Source of the DNA: Propionibacteriaceae bacterium
GTDB taxonomy: Bacteria; Actinomycetota; Actinomycetes; Propionibacteriales; Propionibacteriaceae
Direction of reading: 5' to 3'
Assembly: GCA_030544185.1 (NCBI GenBank)
Contig: JAUNRO010000193.1
Location: 1-6,218, forward strand
Length of the DNA stretch: 6,218 bases
A program made the position numbers and the translations under genes. Under the pieces are notes generated by a model that was not told the DNA's origin, made no database searches, and worked only from the letters and a program-made list of their open reading frames with translations. Positions 1-5,233 of the stretch are shown piece by piece. The number at the start of each line of letters is the position of its first letter. The first letter of the stretch is position 1.

Positions 1-2
1 CG

Positions 3-173
3 GCCGAGGACGAACGCCTGCGCCGCTGGCGACTGCTGCTGGGCGCCGACCCGGCGGACAAGGCCGAGGTCGACGGCGAGAGCGGTGTCGAGCTGGACGC
101 GGACGACCGGATCGTCGACCGGGCGCTCGCGGCGCTCTATGACCGCGAGACCCCCGAGGGCGAGGGAAAATAG
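3..173 (+). CDS. N-terminal fragment of the VWA-domain protein, 5' end outside the window
   Basis: Fifty-six codons are visible before the TAG at 171-173. The fragment is charged and probably helical (EDERLRRWRLLLG, then an acidic stretch, then DRIVDRALAALYD). It contains no VWA residues and is unlikely to function alone. If the TAG is real and not read through, this is all of the original N-terminus that the original start site would produce, plus a few residues encoded to the left of the window. Confidence 0.5.
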   Translation, partial: AEDERLRRWRLLLGADPADKAEVDGESGVELDADDRIVDRALAALYDRETPEGEGK

Positions 174-254
174 AGCTCGGCCGGGCTCGGCGCATCGGCG
201 CCGCGGGTCACGAAGTGGCTGGCCGATATCCGCACCCATTTCCCGTCCTCGGTC

Positions 255-1190
255 GTGCAGGTGATCCAAAGCGATGCGCTGGAGCGGCTCGACCTCGCCA
301 CCTTGTTGCAGGAGCCGGAGTTCCTGGACGCGGTCGAGCCCGACATCCATCTCGCGAGCCTGCTGGCGCAGCTGTCGGAGGTGCTGCCCGAGCGGGCTCG
401 GGCCTCGGCGCGGCGCGTGGTCCGCGCCGTGATCGAGGAGATCGAGCGCCGGATCAAGCAGCGGACGATCGCGACGGTGTCGTCGGCGATCAATCGTGCG
501 GACCGGACGCGGCGCCCGCGCCCGTCCGACATCGACTGGAACCGCACGATCGCGGCCAACCTGCGCCACTATCTCCCCGAGCACCGCACGGTCGTGCCAC
601 ACCGTCTGGTCGGCCACGGCCGCCGCCGGACCGGGGTCCAGCGGGAGGTGATCGTGGCGCTCGACCAGTCGGGCTCGATGGCGGAGTCGGTGGTGTTCGG
701 GGCCATCTTCGCCGCGGTGCTGGCGACGATGCCGAGCCTGCGGACTCACCTGGTGGTCTTCGACACCGCCGTGGTCGATCTCACCGAGCTGCTCGACGAT
801 CCGATCGATCTGATCTTCGCGACCCAGCTCGGGGGCGGCACCGACATCAACGCCGCGGTGACCTATTGCAGCCAGCTCGTCACGCGCCCGCGCGACACGA
901 TCCTGGTGCTGGTCTCCGATCTGTTCGAGGGCGGTGACCGAGCGGCGCTCATCCGGCGGGTGCGCGCGCTGCACACCTCCGGTGTGGCGGTGCTCGCATT
1001 GCTGGCCCTCGACGACTCGGGCGCGCCGGTGTTCGATCACGACCTCGCCGGGGCGCTCGCGGAGCTGGGGATCGCGGCGTTCGCGTGCACGCCGGACGTG
1101 TTCCCCGAGGTCCTGGAGACCGCGATCAACGGGGGTGACCTGCGGGAGTGGTCCCAGGCGTACGCCGCGCAGGAAGCCCAGCAGCCCTGA
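255..1190 (+). CDS. VWA-domain protein, main open part after the internal stop
   Basis: This 311-residue frame starts at GTG 255, the first ATG/GTG/TTG codon in frame after the TAG; no Shine-Dalgarno sequence precedes it, and the conserved family sequence begins upstream of it, so it is probably not the ancestral start. The VWA domain occupies about residues 130-290. Its metal-ion-dependent adhesion site looks complete: D137-Q-S139-G-S141 (DQSGSM), T196 in GGGTDIN, and D222 in VSDLFEGG. Residues 1-125 form a helical region with the family-like stretch DIDWNRTIAANLRHYLPEHR. There is no signal peptide or membrane segment, so the protein should be cytoplasmic. By family it should bind a divalent metal and act with a MoxR AAA+ ATPase encoded upstream of the window. 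If the stop at 171 is real, the protein may be made from this GTG by reinitiation without its N-terminal 80 or so residues. The domain is certain; the start is doubtful. Confidence 0.8.
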   Translation: MQVIQSDALERLDLATLLQEPEFLDAVEPDIHLASLLAQLSEVLPERARASARRVVRAVIEEIERRIKQRTIATVSSAINRADRTRRPRPSDIDWNRTIAANLRHYLPEHRTVVPHRLVGHGRRRTGVQREVIVALDQSGSMAESVVFGAIFAAVLATMPSLRTHLVVFDTAVVDLTELLDDPIDLIFATQLGGGTDINAAVTYCSQLVTRPRDTILVLVSDLFEGGDRAALIRRVRALHTSGVAVLALLALDDSGAPVFDHDLAGALAELGIAAFACTPDVFPEVLETAINGGDLREWSQAYAAQEAQQP

Positions 1191-1199
1191 CGCCCGGGC

Positions 1200-1955
1200 T
1201 CAGAACCGGACCGAGATCCGCAATCCGTCGTCGTGAATCGGCATGGTCAGATCGCCGTGCTCGACCTGCAGCCGGCGGCAGTCGGCCTGATAGGGGAGCA
1301 GGAGGTGGCCGGGACCCTTGGCGAGCGCGTCATACATGGCGCTGACGTCGGCGAGCAGCGCCGCCACCTGCTCATCGGGAAGCCGGGCGATGGTGGGGCG
1401 GCGGCGAACCATTGTGAGCAACTCGTCACGGGTGATGGGGATCCAGTGCCGGAACGTGCGCCGCTCGATGTCGGGAAAATAGGCCGATCCCTCGAGGGCA
1501 GCGAGCGTCTCCTGTCCATAGGCGCCGACCATCGCGGTCGGATCGTCCTCCTGGATGCGCCGGGCCAGCCGCTTCACCCAGGGCACGGTGTCGTCGCGGC
1601 TGGTGAACACGACCGCGAGATGACCGCCCATGCGCAGGACGCGCGCGAACTCCGACAGCGCCAGGCCCGGGGCGAAATGCGTGACCGATTCCTGCACGGT
1701 CACCACGTCGAAGCGAAAGCTGCGCAGCGGCAGGGACTCCGCCTGGGCCACGCAGGCGAGCGCAGTGGGCACGCGCTCGGCGATCCGGCGGACATGGTCG
1801 AGGTTGCTGTCGACGGTGGTGACGCGGTGACCGGCGTCCGCGAGCAGGGCCGCGAGCCGGCCGTCGCCGGACCCGACATCGAGCACCGTGCGCCGACCGC
1901 CCCCGGTGAGCCACTCCACCGCCGCGGCGGGATAGATGGAGCGGGGGCTGGTCAT
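1200..1955 (-). CDS. Class I SAM-dependent methyltransferase
   Basis: This 251-residue protein has a Rossmann-type methyltransferase fold. Motif I is VLDVGSGDG (D26 to G32), followed by the acidic end of strand 2 in TTVDSN (D49), which usually holds the ribose of S-adenosylmethionine. Later come QAESLPLRSFRFDVVTVQES (motifs II/III, with the UbiE/type-11 pattern of an AExLPL turn and FDVV) and FARVLRMGGHLAVVF (the LrpGG turn). The C-terminal third (about residues 160-251) is more variable and could cover the substrate site; the substrate is unknown. ATG 1955 is chosen because the fold begins soon after it, and a TAGAGT -10 hexamer ends 7 bases before it, as expected for a leaderless message. 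GTG 1964, three codons upstream, is an alternative. The in-frame opening continues further upstream, but that part is antisense to the next gene and not methyltransferase-like. The gene converges with the VWA gene and is divergent from the Rv3662c-like gene. Confidence 0.88.
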   Translation of the reverse strand: MTSPRSIYPAAAVEWLTGGGRRTVLDVGSGDGRLAALLADAGHRVTTVDSNLDHVRRIAERVPTALACVAQAESLPLRSFRFDVVTVQESVTHFAPGLALSEFARVLRMGGHLAVVFTSRDDTVPWVKRLARRIQEDDPTAMVGAYGQETLAALEGSAYFPDIERRTFRHWIPITRDELLTMVRRRPTIARLPDEQVAALLADVSAMYDALAKGPGHLLLPYQADCRRLQVEHGDLTMPIHDDGLRISVRF

Positions 1956-1959
1956 GCTG

Positions 1960-1965
1960 CACACT
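1960..1965 (+). promoter_or_regulatory. Possible -10 element (CACACT) for the Rv3662c-like gene
   Basis: CACACT keeps the two most important -10 positions (A at second, T at sixth) and is 6 bases from the GTG at 1972, again a leaderless spacing. A weak TGGAGC sits 17 bases upstream at 1937-1942 as a possible -35. It overlaps the opposite-strand TAGAGT by three bases. The match is weak. Confidence 0.25.
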
Positions 1966-1968
1966 CTA
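1963..1968 (-). promoter_or_regulatory. Probable -10 element (TAGAGT) for a leaderless methyltransferase transcript
   Basis: On the minus strand TAGAGT matches the actinobacterial TANNNT consensus and is followed by exactly 7 bases before the ATG at 1955, which would place transcription start on the A of the start codon. There is no Shine-Dalgarno sequence and no convincing -35 hexamer. This is a prediction from spacing only. Confidence 0.5.
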
Positions 1969-1971
1969 GGC

Positions 1972-2673
1972 GTGACCGACCCACTCCTTGAGCTTTCGCG
2001 CCTGACTGGCGTGCCGTCCGCGATCGCCGCCGCGCGGGCCGCTGCGGACACGATCCTGCGTGATCGTGGCACCCGCGCGGTGCCCGCCGAGATGTCCGCA
2101 CGCGCCCTGCTGGCAGGCGCCCGGGCGAGCGCCGCGATCGAGGGCGCGGCTTGGGAGCCGGGGGCGATCCGGCTGTCGACCGAGCTGCTGGATCTGGCGC
2201 CGCTGATCCGGCGTACGCCCGGGCAGGCGCTCGCCCGCGCCCACGTCCTGCTCGCTGCGGAACTCGTCGCGGACGACGCGCTCGGCAAGGTGACCGCCGA
2301 CGATCCGGCCCGCCTGCAGGGCGTGGTGGAGCTGCTGAGGATGCCGACCGAGGCGCCGGCGTTGGTGGTGGCGGCGATCGCGCACGCCGAGGTCGCGCTG
2401 CTGGCCGCGCCGGGGGGCGGGCACGGGGTGCTGGCCCGGGCGGTGGAGCATCTGGTGCTGATCGAGGCCGGGGTCGACCCGCGGGCGGTGCTGGTGATCG
2501 AGGAGGGGCATCGGGCCGCGGGTGGCGCCTATGCGGCGCGGCTGCAGGCCTATGTGACGGGCACCCAGACCGGCGTACGCGAATGGATCCTGCATTGCGC
2601 CCAAGCCCTCACCCACGGGGCGGAGGTATCCCCGCTCGGTGCGGCCCGGCGCTTCCGCAGCGCGGATCTCTGA
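1972..2673 (+). CDS. Rv3662c-like conserved protein, probably a degenerate Fic-fold protein
   Basis: This 233-residue, mostly helical protein resembles the actinobacterial family that contains M. tuberculosis Rv3662c, often labelled 'oxidoreductase' without evidence. The start VTDPLLELSRLTGVP matches the usual family opening (MTDPLAAL..LPGVP), so GTG 1972 is preferred over ATG 1936 or 1954, which would overlap the methyltransferase start. Residues 53-58 (SAAIEG) fit the SxxxE(G/N) motif of the inhibitory helix in Fic proteins. Residues 145-156 (AAPGGGHGVLAR) occupy the place of the Fic core HPFxxGNGRxxR but lack the catalytic His and the phosphate-binding Arg of NGR, so AMP transfer is not expected. 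The region between and after (PALVVAAIAHAEVALL, then LARAVEHLVLIEAGVDP) keeps the helical layout of a Fic core. There is no signal peptide or membrane helix. The family normally lies near the ssd/tad locus, as here. Family membership is fairly sure; the Fic reading is inference. Confidence 0.8.
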   Translation: MTDPLLELSRLTGVPSAIAAARAAADTILRDRGTRAVPAEMSARALLAGARASAAIEGAAWEPGAIRLSTELLDLAPLIRRTPGQALARAHVLLAAELVADDALGKVTADDPARLQGVVELLRMPTEAPALVVAAIAHAEVALLAAPGGGHGVLARAVEHLVLIEAGVDPRAVLVIEEGHRAAGGAYAARLQAYVTGTQTGVREWILHCAQALTHGAEVSPLGAARRFRSADL

Positions 2674-2713
2674 CGGCCGAGCGCTGGGGAATTTTCGGCC
2701 CGGACAAGGAACG

Positions 2714-2743
2714 AGGCACCTGACCCAACAGGATCAGGTGCCT
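2714..2743 (+). terminator. Strong hairpin, probable transcription terminator after the Rv3662c-like gene
   Basis: AGGCACCTGA at 2714-2723 and TCAGGTGCCT at 2734-2743 form a perfect 10-bp stem around a 10-base loop. After one C-A mismatch, two further CC/GG pairs can form inside the loop. It lies 40 bases after the stop codon at 2673. No U-tract follows, which is common for actinobacterial terminators. It would separate the Rv3662c-like gene from the Ssd/Tad operon. Confidence 0.75.
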
Positions 2744-2785
2744 GCGCCACGTCGATTCGGATGACCAAGCGTGCATCTCCGCTAC

Positions 2786-2814
2786 GTCGGCCCGGGCAAG
2801 CCCTGGGACTCGAC
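2786..2814 (+). other. Second hairpin in the intergenic region
   Basis: GTCG (2786-2789) can pair with CGAC (2811-2814), and CCCGGG (2791-2796) with CCC-T-GGG (2801-2807, one bulged T) around a CAAG loop. It could be a back-up terminator or part of an untranslated RNA. The pairing is plain, the function unknown. Confidence 0.35.
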
Positions 2815-2863
2815 AACCCCAAGATGGTTAGGTCGCCGCGTGGGTATCCGATCGCCGTGTTCA

Positions 2864-2876
2864 AAAGGATTCCTTT
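2864..2876. repeat. Perfect 13-base palindrome (AAAGGA-T-TCCTTT), candidate operator
   Basis: The two 6-base arms are exact reverse complements around one T. It sits in the most AT-rich part of the window, about 155 bases before the ssd start. Such short symmetric sites often bind dimeric regulators, but I do not recognise a known operator. Confidence 0.35.
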
Positions 2877-2941
2877 CATCATTTGTACGTCAGAACGCCC
2901 CGAATTGGAAGGGCCTGACGCTGTGAAATGGCCCACTGCGT

Positions 2942-2950
2942 TTGTCCACA
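2942..2950 (+). promoter_or_regulatory. DnaA-box-like site 1 (TTGTCCACA)
   Basis: TTGTCCACA equals the high-GC actinobacterial DnaA box consensus. It lies 79 bases before the ssd start codon and is followed by GG, making an 11-base direct repeat with site 2. Confidence 0.6.
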
Positions 2951-2968
2951 GGCGCGCCGGGATCTCGG

Positions 2969-2977
2969 TTGTCCACA
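2969..2977 (+). promoter_or_regulatory. DnaA-box-like site 2 (TTGTCCACA)
   Basis: This is a second exact copy in the same orientation, starting 27 bases after site 1 and 52 bases before the ssd start codon. It too is followed by GG. I found no third copy of the 9-mer on either strand of the window. Confidence 0.6.
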
Positions 2978-2988
2978 GGAGGCGCCGC

Positions 2989-3011
2989 CGAGGTGAACCG
3001 ATTTCGCCTCG
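2989..3011 (+). promoter_or_regulatory. Small hairpin in the presumed ssd leader
   Basis: CGAGGTGAA (2989-2997) pairs with TTCGCCTCG (3003-3011), eight Watson-Crick pairs and one G-U, around a 5-base loop. It lies between the second DnaA-box-like site and the ATG at 3030. An AGGAGG at 2977-2982 is just upstream, 47 bases from the ATG and too far to serve it directly. Confidence 0.35.
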
Positions 3012-3029
3012 ACCACGCACTGTGCAGGC

Positions 3030-4085
3030 ATGGAGACGACGACAGGAACAGATCCCACCGTGCTGGTGACGGGATCGGCAGAGATCCGCGAACGCGTGCT
3101 GGCCGCAGCCGCCACGGCCGGGACGGAGGTGGCGCTCGCGCGGGACGCGGGGGAACTGGCGGCCGGGCCGGCACCCGGGACGCTGCTGGTGGGCGCGGAT
3201 CAGGTGGCGCTGGTGGCCCGGAGCCCGCTGCTGGGCAAGGTGCGTGCGCACCTGGTCGGGCTGGCAGAGGACCGGGATCGGCTGTGCGAGTGGTCCGCGG
3301 CGCTGGGGGCGGCGGTGATCGTCCTGCCGGACGGCGCCCGCTGGCTGGCGCACGCGCTCTCCGGCGGGGGGGCCGGGGTGCGGGGGACGACGATCGGGCT
3401 GGTCGGCGCTTCGGGCGGGCTTGGCACGTCCTCGCTAGCCGCGGGATTGGCCCGGGGTGCCGCGGACCGTGGCCACCGGGTGGCGCTGGTCGATCTGGAC
3501 CCCGGCGGTGGAGGGCTCGATCTGCTGCTGGGCCTCGAGACCGAGCCCGGCTGGCGGTGGCCGAGCCTGGCGAGTGCTGACGGGTTCCTCGGCGATCTGC
3601 ACGACCACCTGCCGCGCCAGGACGCCCTGGCGGTGCTCAGCCACGACCGGGACGGCCCGCGCGGGCCGACCGTGGCCGCGGCGGTTGCGGTGCTGCGGTC
3701 CCTCGCCCGGAGCCACGACCTGGTGCTGCTGGATGCCGGCGCGCGGCCGGGAACGGTGGAGCTCGAGGCGATGCGCAGCGCCGATGGTGGGCTGATGCTG
3801 TGCGCAGGGGACGTGCGCGGTCTGGCCGCCGCCACCGCGCAGTTGCGCGTCCTGGACCCACGGGTGCCGCTGGCGGTCGTGCTCAGCCGGGCGCGGCGCC
3901 CGGGCGGACTGGGTCGCGATGTCGTCTCCCGCGCGCTCGGCGTATCGGTCGCAGCGACCCTGCCGGCCGACAAGTCGGTCGCGGCGGGCGCCGACCGGGG
4001 AGAGCCGCCGGGCCGCACCGCGGGGCGGGCCTGGCGCCGCTGCCGGGACCGGCTGCTCGACGGGATGCTGGAGGAGCGGCCATGA
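3030..4085 (+). CDS. ssd: Septum-site-determining/CpaE-like protein (Ssd, MinD-family ATPase homologue)
   Basis: This 351-residue protein matches the length (about 350) and layout of M. tuberculosis Ssd (Rv3660c), the CpaE/TadZ-like protein of the actinobacterial Tad locus. Residues 1-115 are a variable receiver-like N-terminal domain (TVLVTGSAEIRERVLAAA). The MinD-like domain begins at about residue 121 with IGLVGASGGLGTSS; at S128-S135 both lysines of the deviant Walker A motif (KGGxGKT) are missing, while the A' segment ALVDLDPGG (D155, D157) and the Walker-B-like DLVLLDAG (D235) remain. Nucleotide binding may be weak or altered; Ssd/CpaE proteins often vary here. Such proteins localise Tad pilus machinery or affect division-site choice at the membrane. 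ATG 3030 is the first start in this frame after the non-coding region; it has no proper Shine-Dalgarno sequence. It leads the operon and its TGA overlaps the tadA ATG. No membrane helix is seen. Identification is firm; the exact role is inferred from the family. Confidence 0.88.
   Translation: METTTGTDPTVLVTGSAEIRERVLAAAATAGTEVALARDAGELAAGPAPGTLLVGADQVALVARSPLLGKVRAHLVGLAEDRDRLCEWSAALGAAVIVLPDGARWLAHALSGGGAGVRGTTIGLVGASGGLGTSSLAAGLARGAADRGHRVALVDLDPGGGGLDLLLGLETEPGWRWPSLASADGFLGDLHDHLPRQDALAVLSHDRDGPRGPTVAAAVAVLRSLARSHDLVLLDAGARPGTVELEAMRSADGGLMLCAGDVRGLAAATAQLRVLDPRVPLAVVLSRARRPGGLGRDVVSRALGVSVAATLPADKSVAAGADRGEPPGRTAGRAWRRCRDRLLDGMLEERP
4070..4074 (+). promoter_or_regulatory. Shine-Dalgarno sequence (GGAGG) of tadA
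   Basis: GGAGG lies inside the end of ssd, 7 bases before the ATG at 4082. It fixes that start over any upstream in-frame codon and, with the ATGA overlap, suggests translational coupling. Confidence 0.75.
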
Positions 4086-5233
4086 CGGTGGCGGATCTCG
4101 ATCGGATCCGGGACGAGCTCGTGCGGCTCGGGCGGACGCACAACGCCGCTGACGTGGCCCGCGCCATGCGCGACCTCGGCTTCCCCGTGAGCGAGGCGGC
4201 CCTGCGCGACACGGTGACGGCGCTGCGCCGGGAGTCCGTGGGCGCGGGGTTGTTGGAACCGCTGCTCGCCCTGCCCGGCGTCACCGATGTCGTGGTCAAC
4301 GGTGCCGATCGGGTGTTCCTCGACCGTGGTGCGGGGCTGGAGGACGCGGGGGTGCGGTTCGGTTCGGAGGACGAAGTGCGCCGGCTGGCTGCCCGGCTGG
4401 CCGCCTCGGTCGGGCGCCGGCTCGATGACGGGGCGCCGTTCGTCGATGCGCGGCTTGCCGATGGCACCCGGCTGCACGCGATCCTCGCGCCGCTGGCGGC
4501 GCCCGGGACGTGTCTGTCGCTGCGCGTTCCGGCGCGGCGCAGGTTCTCTCTCGATGACTGGGTCGCGGCCGGCTCGTTGTCGGCCGAAGGTGCGGAATTG
4601 CTCGCGGAGCTCGTTCGCGCCAAGGTGGCGTACCTCATCTCCGGAGGCACCGGCACCGGCAAGACCACGTTGCTCGCCGCGCTCCTGAGCTGCGTCCCGC
4701 CGGCCGAACGCCTGCTCATCGTCGAGGATTCCCGCGAGCTCGACCCCGGTCACCCTCACTGCGTGCGGCTGGAGGCACGCAGCGCGAACGCCGAGGGTTC
4801 GGGGCGGGTCACGCTGACGGATCTCGTGCGCCAGGCCCTGCGCATGCGCCCGGACCGCATCGTGCTCGGGGAGGTGCGCGGCGGGGAACTGACGGACCTG
4901 CTCATGGCGCTCAACACCGGACACGAGGGTGGGTGCGGGACCGTGCACGCCAACTCGGCCGCCGATGTGCCCGCCCGGTTGGCGGCGCTGGGCGCGCTGG
5001 GCGGCTGGAGCCCGGAAGCGTTGCGGGCCCAGATCGCGGCGGCCCTCCGGATCGTGATTCACCTCACCCGCGACCTCGTCGACGGGCGGTTGCGGCGCCG
5101 GGTGGAGGGGATCCATCTGCTCTCGGTCAGGCCGGACCGGGTGGTGACCACGCCGGCCGTGAGCTTCGCCCCCGACGGCAGTGTGCGGGCGGGGCCCGGC
5201 CTGGCCGACCTGCGCGGGATGTGCGCCCGATGA
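4082..5233 (+). CDS. tadA: TadA/CpaF-type type II/IV secretion ATPase
   Basis: This 383-residue cytoplasmic hexameric ATPase should power assembly of Tad/Flp-type pili. Residues 1-60 are a short helical lead; residues 61-170 form the N-terminal domain with LPGVTDVVVNGADRVFLDRG and the conserved FVDARLADGTRLHAILAPLA. The ATPase core has Walker A SGGTGTGKTT (K194), the Asp box LLIVEDSREL (E215, D216), Walker B RPDRIVLGEVRGGE (E264) and the His box NTGHEGGCGTVHAN (H281, H289). All catalytic motifs look intact. The size fits the compact actinobacterial form (M. tuberculosis Rv3659c is about 350 residues) and is shorter than many proteobacterial CpaF proteins. The start follows a GGAGG sequence; the same frame is open upstream, but that part is a shadow of ssd. 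ATGA overlaps join it to ssd before and tadB after. Partners should be the TadB/TadC platform proteins. Identification is firm. Confidence 0.95.
   Translation: MTVADLDRIRDELVRLGRTHNAADVARAMRDLGFPVSEAALRDTVTALRRESVGAGLLEPLLALPGVTDVVVNGADRVFLDRGAGLEDAGVRFGSEDEVRRLAARLAASVGRRLDDGAPFVDARLADGTRLHAILAPLAAPGTCLSLRVPARRRFSLDDWVAAGSLSAEGAELLAELVRAKVAYLISGGTGTGKTTLLAALLSCVPPAERLLIVEDSRELDPGHPHCVRLEARSANAEGSGRVTLTDLVRQALRMRPDRIVLGEVRGGELTDLLMALNTGHEGGCGTVHANSAADVPARLAALGALGGWSPEALRAQIAAALRIVIHLTRDLVDGRLRRRVEGIHLLSVRPDRVVTTPAVSFAPDGSVRAGPGLADLRGMCAR

Larger units (their letters stand above)
3..1190 (+). pseudogene. VWA-domain (MoxR-associated/CoxE-like) protein gene interrupted by an in-frame TAG
   Basis: One continuous frame runs from the left edge to the TGA at 1188-1190 and is broken only by TAG at 171-173. 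The part before the stop (starting AEDERLRRWRLLLGAD, ending ALAALYDRETPEGEGK) looks like the N-terminus of a family of roughly 390-residue VWA proteins encoded beside MoxR-type AAA+ ATPases. The 27 codons after the stop (SSAGLGASAPRVTKWLADIR and on) continue the same family, from memory of such sequences. Frame is kept, so this is a point nonsense codon, not an indel. Codons on both sides almost all end in G or C, so the change looks recent, is suppressed, or is a sequencing error. The start codon and the expected ATPase partner lie upstream of the window. Family role (known only in general): VWA proteins work with MoxR ATPases as chaperones in complex maturation or metal insertion. Confident about the broken frame; less so that the gene is dead. 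Confidence 0.72.
2674..3029. other. 356-bp intergenic regulatory region before the Ssd/Tad operon
   Basis: I see no gene here. Codon use in every frame is mixed, without the G/C third-position bias of the neighbours. The region holds the terminator hairpin at 2714-2743, a second hairpin at 2786-2814, an AT-rich patch (16 of 40 bases G+C at 2851-2890), a 13-base palindrome at 2864-2876, two TTGTCCACAGG repeats, and a small hairpin just before the ssd start. The operon promoter must lie within it or run in from upstream, but no -35/-10 pair is convincing. I found no tRNA. Confidence 0.7.

Noticed and set aside
1183..1203. Weak hairpin over the convergent stop codons (CTGA at 1187-1190 with TCAG at 1200-1203, GC-rich centre)
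   Set aside because: The stem is short and bulged with almost no loop. It could aid bidirectional termination, but chance self-complementarity in GC-rich DNA explains it as well.
1936..1971. Longer start (ATG 1936 or 1954) for the Rv3662c-like gene
   Set aside because: The added residues do not match the family opening, which begins with (M/V)TDPL, and would overlap the methyltransferase start codon. Not fully excluded.
1956..2288. Upstream extension of the methyltransferase frame on the minus strand
   Set aside because: The extra sequence is Ser/Ala/Arg-rich, antisense to a real gene, and lies before a complete methyltransferase fold with a well-placed -10 element.
2745..2835. tRNA-like stretch (a GTCGAGTCC segment on the minus strand, GTCGATTCGG on the plus strand)
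   Set aside because: There is no proper T-loop, anticodon arm or acceptor stem pairing on either strand.
2761..3069. 102-codon plus-strand frame in the intergenic region
   Set aside because: Mixed third positions unlike the real genes, no ribosome site, no recognisable family, and it runs through the DnaA-box repeats into the start of ssd.
2550..3353. 267-codon minus-strand frame across the intergenic region
   Set aside because: It covers the ends of two well-supported plus-strand genes, has Arg/Gln/Pro-rich low-complexity content, and runs through the terminator hairpin.
2993..3580. GTG at 2993 placed 10 bases after AGGAGG, opening a plus-strand frame
   Set aside because: The translation is Gly/Arg-rich without a domain and overlaps ssd in another frame. 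The frame from ATG 3030 gives the expected Ssd protein at full length.
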